Of a stretch of DNA of 64,000 nucleotides, positions 1-9,534 are shown in pieces. The stretch is from assembly GCF_036002945.1 (NCBI RefSeq), contig NZ_CP108529.1:9419001-9483000 (forward strand), read 5' to 3'. Source of the DNA: Streptomyces sp. NBC_01224 (lineage in GTDB: Bacteria; Actinomycetota; Actinomycetes; Streptomycetales; Streptomycetaceae). The position numbers and the translations under genes were made by a program. The notes below the pieces were generated by a model that saw nothing but the letters and a program-made list of their open reading frames with translations, had not been told where the DNA came from and did not search any database. Positions within the stretch are counted from its first letter, which is position 1, and each line of letters starts with the position of its first letter.

Positions 1-928
1 TGGACGCGATGAACGCCCCCATCCGCTGCGCGACACCACCGTCCTCCGGCCCGCCTGTCCCCTGGTCCCAACCCTTCCGCGGCAGCCAGTCGACCGGCTC
101 GGCCCCCACCGCCGCCAGGGCGTCGTTCACCTGGGCGAAGTGGTCGCCCTCGCAGAACAGATCCCCCTGCGCGGCCGGATTGGCGTGGTCCAGGTGACGG
201 ACCTGCACCCCCGGGTACTTCTTCTCCAGCCGCTGGACGACCCTCTTCAGACTCCGGGCGTGCGCGCCCCACCAGGCGAACACCACCCCCCGGGCGTCCT
301 CCTCCACCGCGTCCTGCTTCGCCCGGAGGATCTCCTCGACGATCTGCTCGGCCACGGGGCGCCAGAACGACGTGTGCCGGTCGGTCGCCATCGCCCCGTC
401 CGCGCTCGCTGTGAGGGACGCGTTCAGCAGCAGCACACCCTGGGTGAGCATCGCCTGGAACCACTCGGGCGGCTGAACCGTGTCCTCCTTCTTCAGCAGG
501 GCGCGGACGTCGGCGATCGGGGTCTTCTTGACGATGCCGTACTTCCACATCGCGGCCGCCTTGATGAGGCAGCGGATGCTGACGACCCGGCCGAACTGGC
601 TGTCCTTCCAGTCGTTGAAGGTGTTGTCGAACATCGCGATGCCGGTCGCGCTCTCCGCCCGCGGATAGGGGTTCTGTCCGAAGACGACCACCTTCCACTT
701 CTCCGGCGGATGCGGCTTCAACGCCTGGAACGTCAGCTCGCGCACCGGAACGACCTCCGGGCTGCGCTTCGGGCCGATGAAGTCGGCGGCTCCCGGCTGC
801 GCCTCGATCACCGGTCCGAGCAGCGGCAGCCACGGCTCGCCGCCACCGGTGAACAGGCCGGCCAGTCCCAGCGGATCCCCGGCCGGGCAACCGGCATCGC
901 CCGCGGCCGTCACGTCGACATCACTCAC
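1..928 (-). CDS. divergent uracil-DNA glycosylase-like protein (3' end outside window)
   Basis: The gene runs off the left edge; 309 residues are visible. A GQNPYPRAESATG segment (residues about 90-105) matches the GQDPYH water-activating loop of family 1 uracil-DNA glycosylases, with Asn for the usual Asp. LLLNASLTA and FAWWGAHA match the LLLN and WG(A/S)HA blocks, and HLDHANPAA sits where the HPSPLS leucine loop is expected. The predicted role is excision of uracil or another damaged base from DNA. I chose GTG at 928 because GGGAG lies 10 nt upstream; the frame is open further upstream into the macro-domain gene, so a longer N terminus is possible. It follows the macro gene in the same direction. 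The family is fairly sure, the substrate is not. Confidence 0.7.
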   Translation of the reverse strand, partial: MSDVDVTAAGDAGCPAGDPLGLAGLFTGGGEPWLPLLGPVIEAQPGAADFIGPKRSPEVVPVRELTFQALKPHPPEKWKVVVFGQNPYPRAESATGIAMFDNTFNDWKDSQFGRVVSIRCLIKAAAMWKYGIVKKTPIADVRALLKKEDTVQPPEWFQAMLTQGVLLLNASLTASADGAMATDRHTSFWRPVAEQIVEEILRAKQDAVEEDARGVVFAWWGAHARSLKRVVQRLEKKYPGVQVRHLDHANPAAQGDLFCEGDHFAQVNDALAAVGAEPVDWLPRKGWDQGTGGPEDGGVAQRMGAFIAS

Positions 929-1052
929 GAGGGTGGAACTCCCGATACTCGAACCGGACGCCTCCACGGGCGCCCCGGCATGCTGAACAGATGCGGCAGG
1001 GTCGTCGCCGGTGTCCGCGCCCTGGGCGGCACCGGCCTGCGAGGTCTTCGGG

Positions 1053-1721
1053 TCAGTGACGAAAGGAAGGCCGCTGCGGCACGTTGATCCGGACCCGCCG
1101 TGCGGACCCCGCTCCCTCGATGTCGTCGAGCTGCCCCAGTACGGCGGCCCGCAACTCGTCGTAGTCCGCGAAACCGTGGTCGTGGAAGAGGGTGTAGCCC
1201 GTCCACATCAGGTTGGCGCACACCTTCGCGGGCACCTGCCCGGTCTGCGCGCCCATCCCGACGAGGGCCACCGACCGGATGCTGCCCGGCTTCGCCCGGT
1301 TCTGTAGATGTACCGCCTGGAAGGCGGCCGCGCAGGCCAGGGCCACGTTCATCGTGTCGCTGACGTTCTGCGACGACTGGCGCATGGTGGGCGTCGAGAT
1401 CAGGTACCGGGGTACGTCCGCCCCGGACGTGACGCACACCGCGCTGCCCACCGGCAGCCGTCCGCCGAACCGGTCGCGGATCGCCCGCTGCACCCGCACC
1501 TGGATGCCCGCACCGAGGTACCGCTTGACGACGGCGTCGACCCCACCGTCCATCCGGCCACGCTCGTTGGTGGGGGAGACCCAGGCGTCGGCGTCCACAT
1601 CGAGAAGGGAACCCCGCCTGATCTCGACCTCCGGCGTGTCCGCGAACGCGGACCTCCAGGCGGTCACCACCTCGTCGTTGACGTCGACCAGGACGACGCT
1701 CAACGCATTCCTGACACCCAC
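1053..1721 (-). CDS. macro-domain (ADP-ribose binding) protein
   Basis: The product is 222 aa. After a short beta-alpha N terminus, SPTNERGRMDGGVD (about residues 48-61) is the macro-domain ligand loop (normally NAAN...GGGVD), followed by GSAVCVTSG and YLISTPTM, the usual strand and catalytic-loop positions. The family binds or hydrolyses ADP-ribose or ADP-ribosyl groups. The ligand loop has PTNERG instead of NAAN, so hydrolysis is uncertain. GTG at 1721 is preceded by GAGGGG at 7 nt. The glycosylase-like gene follows on the same strand, so the two are probably one transcript. Confidence 0.75.
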   Translation of the reverse strand: MGVRNALSVVLVDVNDEVVTAWRSAFADTPEVEIRRGSLLDVDADAWVSPTNERGRMDGGVDAVVKRYLGAGIQVRVQRAIRDRFGGRLPVGSAVCVTSGADVPRYLISTPTMRQSSQNVSDTMNVALACAAAFQAVHLQNRAKPGSIRSVALVGMGAQTGQVPAKVCANLMWTGYTLFHDHGFADYDELRAAVLGQLDDIEGAGSARRVRINVPQRPSFRH

Positions 1722-1852
1722 GAATTCACCCCTCTCACCCCGTGATCTCGAACAATCCCGAAGCTACCGCGCACCACTGACAGCGCCGTTCGACAGGGTC
1801 GTTCGAGCAGTGGAGGCGGGGGGAGGGAGGAGCGGGAGCCGATGACGAGCGG

Positions 1853-2047
1853 TCAGGATCCCGCCGCCAGCGTGGCGACACCCGGCTCGGAGAGGTCGTC
1901 CAATACCACCCGGCGCCCCGACACGGCGAGCAGTAGGAAGAGGGCGGGGCCGGTCGCCTTCGGTCCGGTTCCGATCGCCAGGTCCGTGTCCGTCGCCGTC
2001 AGGCGGACCCGGTTCACCAGCTTCTGGCGCCACCGAACGAGGACCAC
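1853..2047 (-). pseudogene. short unrecognised reading frame, probable gene remnant
   Basis: This 64-aa frame starts at a GTG and contains WRQKLVNRVRLTATDTDLAI and ends in ATLAAGS. Codon use is coding-like, but there is no convincing ribosome site and no recognised domain. It lies in a stretch where all frames are broken, so I read it as the tail of a decayed gene. Confidence 0.3.
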
Positions 2048-2089
2048 TGCGGGCGCAGCACCGACCGGTGGGCGGCGCTCACCGCTGCC

Positions 2090-2179
2090 ATGACCTTCGA
2101 GTACGGCGAAGACGAGATCCCCTTCGGAGAGCTCCTCGACTCCCTGGACGGCGCGCCCGCCCGAGCGCAGACATCCTGA
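2090..2179 (+). pseudogene. C-terminal remnant of an unrecognised protein
   Basis: This 29-codon frame (MTFEYGEDEIPFGELLD...) ends at TGA 2177-2179. The frame is open upstream through WAALTAA but has no start, so it looks like the surviving C terminus of a plus-strand gene. The family was not recognised. Confidence 0.3.
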
Positions 2180-2196
2180 CCTTGCTGCTTCGCGAG

Positions 2197-2664
2197 TCAC
2201 GCGGTCCGCTCCAACTGCGCGTCGACCCTGGCGGTTCCGGTGCGCTCGGCTCGGGCCCGGCGCAGGGCGGCGGCCTCGGTCGCTGCGACCAGACGACGCC
2301 GCTGTGCACGGACCGCCTCGATCGGGGCCGGCGCATCGTCCGGGACGACGTCGGGCTCGGGGAACGCCCGGCGGGGCAGCTCCCGCATCGCCTGGTTCTG
2401 CCGTTCCACCGCTTCCGCGATGGCCGGGTCCACCCGGGACGGCGGCGCGACGGCACGATGGGCTTCGAGGGCGAGGCGGTAGCCGTCCGGCGAGGTCCGG
2501 CACCGAACCGGCGCGGCTTGGGCCGGATCTACTGCGGGGCCGGGTCGGCAGCCCCCGCGGCGGGGCCGGCCTTCACGGCTGCGGGCCCCAGGACGTGCAG
2601 GGCGCGGACGTTCGCACCAGACGCCTTCGCATTGGCCGCCGCGACCAGCTTCGGCGCGATCCAA
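2197..2664 (-). pseudogene. unrecognised protein, coherent only in its C-terminal half
   Basis: From about position 2510 downward the frame is protein-like (YRLALEAHRAVAPPSRVD, then an Arg/Ala-rich helix ending TARVDAQLERTA). Upstream of that it overlaps the next minus-strand frame and looks random, so the true start is unknown. Either a start was lost or the two frames were once one gene separated by a frameshift near 2525. Confidence 0.35.
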
Positions 2665-2789
2665 CGCAGCTTCGTGCCGTACGCGGGAGCATCGGGGACG
2701 ACGTCCAGGCGGCCAGTGTCCCCGTCGAAGCCCACGGCCTGGACCCGCCCGGCGGGCTCGGGCGCGGCCGCGGTGGGATGCCGTCCCAC
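2529..2789 (-). CDS. small hypothetical protein
   Basis: An 86-aa frame with a coherent hydrophobic/charged pattern (APAYGTKLRWIAPKLVAAAN and VRALHVLGPAAVKAG). No domain was recognised. Its stop at 2529 lies just before the start of the coherent part of the next minus-strand frame, which suggests translational coupling or a frameshifted single gene. Confidence 0.4.
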   Translation of the reverse strand: MGRHPTAAAPEPAGRVQAVGFDGDTGRLDVVPDAPAYGTKLRWIAPKLVAAANAKASGANVRALHVLGPAAVKAGPAAGAADPAPQ

Positions 2790-2876
2790 CGAGCGAGGAC
2801 GCTGCCGTCGGCGGACCCCTCGAAGGGGCGATGAGGACGGCGTAGTTCCCGGCGGAAACGCCCCTCGCGGAAGCGA

Positions 2877-2904
2877 CGAAGGGCCCGGCCTGCCGGGCCC
2901 TTCG
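2877..2904 (-). terminator. intrinsic hairpin downstream of the secreted-protein gene
   Basis: A perfect 13-bp stem CGAAGGGCCCGGC / GCCGGGCCCTTCG with a 2-nt loop at 2890-2891 lies 28 bp past the original stop codon of the minus-strand gene at 2932-3728. No U-tract follows, which is common in Streptomyces. Confidence 0.7.
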
Positions 2905-2931
2905 GTTCTCTCGCTACCGCGCGCTGCGGGA

Positions 2932-3728
2932 CTACTTCACGTCGACGAAGTCACCGGTGGCGTTGGCTGCGGGAGTCGAGGTCGTACCGGCGAAGCTCAG
3001 CGCCAGTAGCCGTCCTCCACCGCCTTGACCGTGGTCTTCAGCGTGCCGGTGTTGGAGCCCTTCACCGTTTTGACGGTGGTGTATGTGCTGCTGTTCTTCT
3101 TCCGGAACTGGAGTTTGACCGACTGGGACGCGTAGCCCGCGTACTTACGGGTGTCCCAGTTGGCCCGGTCCAGCTTGCCCGTGACCGTGATGGTGCTGCC
3201 TTTCTTCACGGGCTCCGGGGAGGCGTTGGCCGTCAGCCGCGACAGCCGCTGGAACCTGACCGAGGAGAACGTGTCCTTCTCGGTGAAGTTCCCGTCCTTG
3301 CCCCATGCGCCGGCGTAGACCCGCCAGGTCGTAGCGTTGGTGTTCCACAGGTATCCGGGATCGACCGTGATGGTGAGGGTGCAGGTCGAGGTTGTGGCGT
3401 TCGCGGCCTTGCACTTGGCCCTTTCCCCGTACGGGTGGAACCCGAAGCCGTACAGGTTCGGGTTGCTGTCGCGGCCTCTCCAGATGTAGGAGAGAGCGTC
3501 CTCGATGCCCGAGGAGTGGGACGCGGTGACGGAGACCGTCACCTTCTTGGTGGCGGTGGTACCGAGCACGATCGGCTTTCCACTGTTCACAACGACCTTG
3601 CTGATCACCGGGGCGGCGTCCGCTCGCGTCAGCGCGAACGAAGGGCTGCTCGCCTGAGAGACCGGCACGGCGAGGGCGGACAGGGCCAGGGCGCCGGAGA
3701 CAGCGGCAACAGTGGCACGAATACGCAT
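2932..3728 (-). pseudogene. secreted protein with late frameshift
   Basis: ATG at 3728 follows GGGGAACAA. The first 26 residues form a Sec signal peptide ending AVPVSQA. The mature part has Ig-like/beta-sandwich character: a VTVSVTASHSSGIEDA strand region and, near residue 175, a KKGSTITVTGKL repeat typical of Streptomyces extracellular proteins. The uninterrupted frame stops at 2997 after EDGYWR. The +1-shifted frame continues without a break as SFAGTTSTPAANATGDFVDVK and stops at 2932, just before a terminator. I infer a single-base loss around 2998-3001 that removes about 22 residues. Function is unknown; the product would be extracellular. Confidence 0.75.
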
Positions 3729-3860
3729 TTGTTCCCCAAGTCTGGTCTGTGGGTCTGCTGACCCGACAGACCAGACCTGGGGCGAACGCGAAAGGTTGTA
3801 CACAAAGATGAAATCTTCGCGAAGATCGGTTTGAGACGGCCAACACCCCGCTCCGCCCCG

Positions 3861-4100
3861 TCAGTCGAACCAGCGGTCCCTGGCCAGCTCCGCCGTCCGC
3901 GACGAATCTGCCGAGTGCTTGCCGTACCGCTCGATGTGGTCGTGGCTGCGGGGCGAGGCGTCGATGCTGGCAGGGGCAAGGATTGTCAGTTGGTGCACGC
4001 CGACAGCCGTGTTGACCTGCTGCTGGTGGAGGGTGAGCTGGGCACGGTGGGCGTCGGAGACGGGGCGCCGGCCCGGAACGAGGCCTGACAGTCCCGACAT
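3861..4100 (-). CDS. possible small protein, unrecognised
   Basis: A 79-aa frame with a plausible helical section (DAHRAQLTLHQQQVNTAVGV). No family, ribosome site or neighbour supports it, and another interpretation is non-coding DNA. Confidence 0.22.
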   Translation of the reverse strand: MSGLSGLVPGRRPVSDAHRAQLTLHQQQVNTAVGVHQLTILAPASIDASPRSHDHIERYGKHSADSSRTAELARDRWFD

Positions 4101-4194
4101 CGTACGGAGCGCCGGTCGACCGCACGACGTGGCACCGATCCCCGGAGGGGCTGCTCCGTAGCTCCGTTGTGGACAAGGCCTGTTCGTGGGCCTG

Positions 4195-4314
4195 TGAGCC
4201 CCGTTCTCCTACGGCCTGTTCCGCCTGGCCGAGAAGCACGTCGGCCCGCGGTTCGGCTGGCTGCTCGGGTACGCGAAGCCGCCTGTGTACGACGCCAACC
4301 TGTCGACCGGCTGA
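4195..4314 (+). CDS. 39-aa small protein or C-terminal remnant
   Basis: GTG at 4195 opens MSPFSYGLFRLAEKHVGPRF and ends VYDANLSTG before TGA. Codon use is strongly coding-like. A very strong terminator follows 6 bp later, which suggests a true 3' end. It may be a genuine short protein or the tail of a longer one; no family was recognised. Confidence 0.4.
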
Positions 4315-4320
4315 GGTCGT

Positions 4321-4361
4321 AGCGACTGCGGCCCCCGCCAGTGGCGGGGGCCGCAGTCGCT
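4321..4361 (+). terminator. strong rho-independent hairpin
   Basis: A perfect 19-bp stem (4321-4339 with 4343-4361) closes a 3-nt loop and is followed by TCTT. It lies directly after the small frame ending at 4314. Confidence 0.8.
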
Positions 4362-4952
4362 CTTGGAGCGAGGTTTCCACCGTGGCAGTCGCCCCGGTTG
4401 CCCCCGAAGGCTGGCGCCGCGGTAAACGGAATCGATGGAGAGCGCCCCCAGACGGATTCAGCCGACCTATCTGGGACCAGTTCTCCTCTCGGGTGATCTA
4501 CTCCGCCTATTGCTCGACTGTGAGGGCCCAGCGAACCGTCGAGGGGCCCCAGTCTCAAGTTACGATCAGTTCTTTTTGGTGACTCTAGGATTTCGATCAC
4601 GTGTATGACTTACTGAGGCCATGGCCATAACCTGCAAGTGCTGAATCGGTGATCTTCGCCGCAGGATGGCGGGCACGAACCATCTGCAAACGCCGTCGCC
4701 CACTCCCACCCCACGCTCCTGGCGGAGGGCTTCAACCAGGTCGTGTTCGCCGACAGCCTGTCCAGTCGGCCTTGTCGCTGTGCTGACGGAAGGTCATCGG
4801 GAGTTCCCTCTGCGTCACTGTGTCCTCACCTTCCGCTGGGCGCAGTCTCGTACCTGGCACACCGGATTCGCCGACACCGGCGTGCGGCGCAGCAGGGCCA
4901 ATGCCTGTACCCGCTCGGCACTCTTCAGCCCCCGTCGAGCACCGCACAGCAT
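4362..4952. other. no gene recognised
   Basis: All frames here are short or have random composition. G+C is locally lower around 4480-4640. I see no promoter, repeat or RNA structure that I can support. The stretch ends at the target duplication of the first IS1380 copy. Confidence 0.5.
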
Positions 4953-4957
4953 CTAAG

Positions 4958-6625
4958 CCTTGATCCACCGATCTGATGGCTGTGGATGACTCTTCGAGAA
5001 ACAAGGAAGTGCCTTGTGACCTGCGATGATGGGAGTTCTTGAGGCTTCCAGCACGCACGATCGGCAAGGCACTTCCGAGATGCAAGTTTCCCATACTCCA
5101 GCGGCGGTCTCCGCTGCGTTCGATGACCCGAATCTGGTCGCGCATGCCGGGCTGGTTCCGGTGATGCGGCTGGCCGAACGGTGCGGGCTGTCGGGCCTGG
5201 TGGCGCAGAAGGTGAAGCTGAGCGGGACGAGGAACGGCGCGGGTGCGTCGGCGGACGTCAAGGTCAGCAGCATCGTGGCCGGCATGGCGGCGGGCGCGGA
5301 CAGTATCGACGACCTCCATATCCTGCGGCACGGCGCGATGCCGGCCCTGTTCCGGGGGCCCGTGCGCCGTCCACGCTGGGCACCTTCCTCCGTTCGTTCA
5401 CCCACGGTCACGCACTCCAACTCCACGCTGTCCACCGCAGGTTCCTCGGTCAACTGGCCGCGCACGCCCCGCTGCTGCCCGGTGCCGGCGACAAGGCGTT
5501 CATTGATATCGACTCCACCCACAAGCGGGTCTACGGCCGGGCCAAGCAGGGTGCCGAGTACGGCCGGTTCAAGGGCATCCGCACCCTGCACCCCCTGCTC
5601 GCCACGATCTGCACCCCGCACGCGCGGCCGGTGATCGCCACAGTACGGATGCGCCGCGGCAAGGCAGCCGATTCCCGTGGGGCCCCGAAGTTCGTCAGTG
5701 AGGCGCTGTCCACCGCCGTCGAGGCGGGCTGCACCGGCACCCGGATCCTGCGAGCGGACTCGCAGTTCTACAACGCCGGGGTGATCTCGGCCTGCCGCCG
5801 GGCTGGAGCCCACTTCTCGATTACCTGCGGGTTGAACCCCTCCATCAAACGGGCCGTCCTCGGCATTCCCGACCAGGCCTGGCAGCAGATCACATACCCG
5901 ACCGCGGTGCCCGATCCTGCAACCGGTGAGCTCGTCTCGGACGCCGAAGTCGCCGAGATACCCGCCTACACCGCCTTCGCCAGCCGCACGAAAGCGGAGC
6001 GGGTCACCGCGCGGCTGATCGTGCGCCGGGTCCGTGACCTGGCCAAACCCGCCATTGTGGGTGAGCAGGGCGAGTTGTTTCCCGTCTGGCGCTACCACCC
6101 GTTCTTCACCGACCAGCCTGCACAAACCCTCCAGGCCGAACGCGAACACCGCCACCACGCGGTCATCGAGCAGGTCATCGCCGACAGCAAAGCCTCCGCC
6201 CTGGCCCACCTGCCCTCCGCACACTTCCACGCCAACGCAGCATGGCTCACCCTGTGGGCGATGACCTACAACCTGCTGCGGGCCACCGGCGCACAAGCCT
6301 CCGCCTTCCACGCCAGGGCCACCACCGCCACGATCCGCACCCACCTGGTCCATGTTCCGGCCCGGATCGCCCACTCCGCCCGCCGCATCACACTGCACCT
6401 ACCGCACAACTGGCCCTGGCAGCACGCCTGGACACACCTGTTCTCCACGGCCCACGGACCGGCCGGCTGATACGAACAGCCCCTGCCCACCCCGCCCGCA
6501 AGGGCCCGACCGGAACCGAACCGTGGAAATGCTGGGCAGACCAGCGGAAACAACCTGCCCTCACCCGACCACCCGACCCCAAGCCGATCAAAAGACCACT
6601 CTCAAACCACCTCGGTGGATCAAGG
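4958..6625 (+). mobile_element. IS1380-family element, copy 1 (1668 bp)
   Basis: Terminal inverted repeats CCTTGATCCACCGA / TCGGTGGATCAAGG bound the element, and CTAAG is duplicated at 4953-4957 and 6626-6630. Copy 2 (13427-15094) has the same length and differs by only scattered substitutions. The intact flanks show simple transposition. Confidence 0.93.
5026..6470 (+). pseudogene. IS1380-family transposase, frameshifted
   Basis: The N-terminal 110 residues read from 5026 (the start may be the ATG of MQVSHTPAAVSAAF further in). Near 5355-5362 the frame must shift by -1 to continue as APSTLGTFLRSFTHGHALQL. The rest contains the DDE core: FIDIDSTHKRVYG, ILRADSQFYN and the C-terminal EHRHHAVIEQVI block. 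Compared with the uninterrupted copy at 36304-37749, one base is missing in CGGGGGCCCG. The identical defect in copy 2 means either a defect inherited before copying or an unrecognised recoding site. Confidence 0.88.
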
Positions 6626-6789
6626 CTAAGACGCATCGGTTCTGGGTAGCCAGCACCGACCGGGACCGACTCGAAAACCTCGCGCCATTCATTCCGTGCG
6701 AGGCCAGCTGGTAGAAGCCGGGCCGGTATCCGCAGGCGCCCCAGCCGGCCCTACGAGCTGTAGCTCTGCCCCGGGACAACCGCTCTGCT

Positions 6790-7082
6790 TGGCGGCTTGA
6801 CAGGGCCCGTATCAAGGTCGCACGCCAGCACGCCTCCGCCACCAACGCCGAGCTGCCGAAAGGTCGTTGCGGTGGCGGTGGTCTTGTTCCATCGGCGGCA
6901 CGCCGATGCTCATGGACCTGCGCGAATCCGGCCCTGGTCATGGTTGACGCCGACCACTTCAAGGCCGTGAACGACACGATGGGCCACCCGGCCGGCGACG
7001 CCGTCCTCGCGGCCTTCGGCACTCGGCTCACCGCGTGGGCGGGCCCGCACGCGTCCGTCGGCAGGCTCGGAGGCGATGAACC
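6790..7082 (+). pseudogene. GGDEF-domain protein, 5' fragment
   Basis: The frame gives VMVDADHFKAVNDTMGHPAG (the metal-binding D and the FKxxND signature of GGDEF domains) and stops reading sensibly right after GRLGGDE at 7081. The missing remainder begins FAVVLELP at 12574. The upstream part (from about 6735, APQPALRAVALPRDNRSAWR) is coding-like but the linker before the domain is scrambled, so the gene was also damaged 5' of the domain. A diguanylate-cyclase or degenerate GGDEF regulator is implied. Confidence 0.75.
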
Positions 7083-7143
7083 GTTGACTGAACTAACTCG
7101 ATCATTTTCGCAGGTCAGACGGCATTTCTGCTAGCTTCCGTGG

Positions 7144-7403
7144 ATGCTTGGACGTGATCCGGAGAGGGAGTTAGCGAGCTTCGTGCTGCCCGAGGCCGGA
7201 CAGCTGGCAGAGACGGGAGATCGATGGAGGCCGTTTGTCCTCCTGGACGCGGACGGGGTCGAGATCGAACCCGTGGCCGCCTTCTTCGCGGAGCTGCTGG
7301 CTTGTGACAAGTCAGCAGCCACGATCCGGTCGTACGGAATGGATCTGCTGCGTTGGTGGCGCTTCCTGTGGGGCTGGGGGATCGCTTGGGATCGTGCAGT
7401 CCG
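7144..7403 (+). pseudogene. tyrosine recombinase N-terminal (SAM-like) fragment
   Basis: The first 86 residues (ELASFVLPEAGQLAETG... AATIRSYGMDLLRWWRFL) match the core-binding domain at the N terminus of actinobacterial Tn554-type recombinases. Coherence ends at IAWDRA (about 7403), where the sequence switches to minus-strand coding. The catalytic domain is absent. Confidence 0.6.
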
Positions 7404-7811
7404 GTCGCCGGTGAACAGCCACAGGGCCATGTCCCACTCGTCCGGACGCCAGTCGGGGTCGATGCGCCCCGTGAGGTAGGTCCGCCACTCCTCCAGTGCG
7501 GGCCCACTGCATCACGACCGCTTGCAGCCACGGCTGCCGGATCTCGGTGAAGTCCGCCGTCCCTGCGTGGCGGCGCGGCCGGACACCGGTAGCCGAGCCG
7601 ATCCCGAGAGCCGGCAGGTCCCACACAACCCGCTGCGTGGCGTCGAAGCCGTTGAAGTCATCGAAGGCCACCCGCAGATGACGCAGCATTTCCTGGGCAT
7701 GGGCGATGACACTGGTGGTGCGGCCGAACGCCTGCCGGGTGACGCTCTCCGGCGGGGCCAGGACAAGCCGCGCATGACCAGCACCCTGGAGCTGGTCGAG
7801 CGCATAACGCC
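7404..7811 (-). pseudogene. inverted internal recombinase segment
   Basis: On the minus strand this segment reads ESVTRQAFGRTTSVIAHAQE ... DFTEIRQPWLQAVVMQWAR and, after a frame change near 7485, ALEEWRTYLTGRIDPDWRPD. IRQPWL followed by QWAR resembles the N-terminal region of the second (TnpB-like) recombinase. Its orientation is opposite to both flanks, so it has been inverted inside the recombinase cluster. One frameshift or small deletion separates the two halves. Confidence 0.5.
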
Positions 7812-7814
7812 GAG

Positions 7815-8953
7815 CCGAACGAGGACGAGATCGGCAAAGCCCTACCCGAGTCGGTCATCGCCCAACTCGACCGCCTTCAGGACACGTTGGGCGATAGCCT
7901 CTCCCATGGTTCGATGCCTTCTGAAGAGGTCAAGGAGATGTGCCGCACCCTCTACGCGGTCATGCGGGACACCGGCCGGCGCCCCAACGAGGTCGTCACC
8001 TTGAAGGTGGGGTGCCTGGAGCGGATCGACGGCCACTACAACCTGATCTGGGACAACAACAAGGGCAAGCGACTGCGGCGACGCCTGCCCGTCGACATCG
8101 AATCCGCGGAGATCATTTAGTGGTGGGAACGCCGCCGGGCGGCGCTGGCCGACTTCGAGCACGGTGACGGCTACCTGTTTCCCGCTGCCACGGAGCGCAA
8201 GGAGACGGGGCATCTCGGAGCGGACTTCCCCTCCCGCATGCTTCGGGTTTGGTGGACGCCCTGCCGCAACTGGACTCCGAGATCCCCGGCGAAGACGGCC
8301 AGCCGCTGCCGTTCGACCGGTCCCTGATCTTCCCCTACGCCTTCCGGCACGCGTTCGCCCAGCGCTGTGCGGACGCCGGCATCGCCCTGGACATCCTCAA
8401 GGATTTTATGGATCATAAGGACTCAAAAACGACGATTGGGTATTAGAAGGTCCCGCTCAAGCGGAAGCGGGCAGCGGTCGAGGTGGTGCGCAAGCACGCC
8501 CTGAACCGTGGCGGACGCCCGGCGCCGATGCCCTCCAACGCCGCCTACGAGCGCAGTTCCGTGGCGGCGCCGTTCGGCGGCTGCGTCGAGCCCAGCAACG
8601 TCAAGGCCGGCGGGAAGGCATGCCCGCTCCGCTTCCGTTGCGCGGGCTGCGACTTCTACCGGCCCGACCCGTCCTACCTGCCCGTCATCGAGGACCACAT
8701 CCGCACCATGAAGGCTGAACGCGAGACCGCGCAGGCACTGGACGCCGCGGAGTGGGTGGTCCGGAACATGAACGAGGAGATCGACGCCTACAGGCGCGTC
8801 GCCGCCAACATGAAGAGGAAGATCGAGGATCTGACCGCTGAGGAGCGGGCCGAGATTGAAGAGGCGAGCGAGATCCTACGCAGGACCCGCGCCTCGAACG
8901 GCCGCACCCTGCTCCCGCTGACCGTCCTCCAGCAGCCGGGCGGTGCCCAGTGA
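7815..8953 (+). pseudogene. TnpB-like tyrosine recombinase, C-terminal two thirds, multiply broken
   Basis: The frame starts in PNEDEIGKALPESVIAQLD and contains the first catalytic Arg in MRDTGRRPNEVVTLKVGCLE. A TAG at 8118-8120 replaces a probable CAG. The frame shifts near 8247 into LPFDRSLIFPYAFRHAFAQR (box II) and MDHKDSKTTIGY, where the last Tyr aligns with the nucleophile. TAG at 8444-8446 replaces a probable TAC immediately after it. The rest carries a zinc-finger-like C-terminal region (CPLRFRCAGCDFYRP) and a coiled coil. The gene overlaps the next by GTGA. Confidence 0.65.
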
Positions 8954-9534
8954 GCGGCAAGCGTGTCCCCGCCGAGGTCCTCAAGGCAGCCCGTCTCCGC
9001 GACAGCCAGACCAAGCGGACCAAAGTCCTGGCGGTATTGCACGACATGGTCGCCCGCGGCGAGCCCGTCACTTTCGCGGCCGTCGCCAAGACAGCCGGGG
9101 TGTCCAACTGACTGGTCTACGCCGAGGGCGTCCGTGAGCACATCGACGCCGCCCGTGCTCGGCAGGCCGTGCACCCGCCGAAGCCCAGCGCAGAGGCTTC
9201 CGTCAGCTCGGCGGGCTTGAAGACCGATCTGGCGCTGGCTCGTCAGGAGATCACCGCACTGCGGGAGGAGCGGGACAAGCTCAAGGACGCCGTGCGACGA
9301 CAGCTGGGGCAGCAACTCGACCAGGTCGGCACGGGCGAGTTGGCGGCCCGCATCGACGAGCTCAGCCGCCAGAACGCCGAGCTGACCGCCGAGAGAGACG
9401 CGCTGACTCGGGGCAACGCCGAGTGGGAGGAGAAGCTTGCCGAGGCGGAGGAGGACCGGGACGCGGCTCGCGCGAGCCTGCGCAGGATGATGCGCAGGGA
9501 GAACACCAACCCGGATGTCCCCGAAGCCGGATGA
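8950..9534 (+). pseudogene. small recombinase partner (TnpC/DUF6262-like) with internal stop
   Basis: GTG at 8950 overlaps the recombinase stop by 4 bp. The N terminus is a small helix-turn-helix (AAVAKTAGVSN). TGA at 9109-9111 interrupts SN-x-LVYAEGVREH, where Trp would be expected. The frame then continues as a long coiled coil (residues about 85-190). Third proteins of Tn554-type systems have this HTH plus coiled-coil layout and assist or orient recombination. Confidence 0.6.

Noticed and set aside
140..1087. Long plus-strand open frames over 140-1087 and 1213-1845
   Set aside because: They are antisense to the glycosylase and macro-domain genes, which carry recognisable motifs; the plus frames are Arg/Pro-rich without motifs.
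5350..5365. Canonical programmed -1 frameshift site in IS1380
   Set aside because: CGGGGGCCC does not give good re-pairing of both tRNAs, and the intact copy 3 has no shift, so I record the frameshift but do not claim recoding.
4953..6398. 481-codon minus-strand frame over the first IS1380, and the same at 13308-14867
   Set aside because: A GC-bias mirror of the transposase with Gly/Val/Arg-rich composition; the transposase motifs are on the plus strand.
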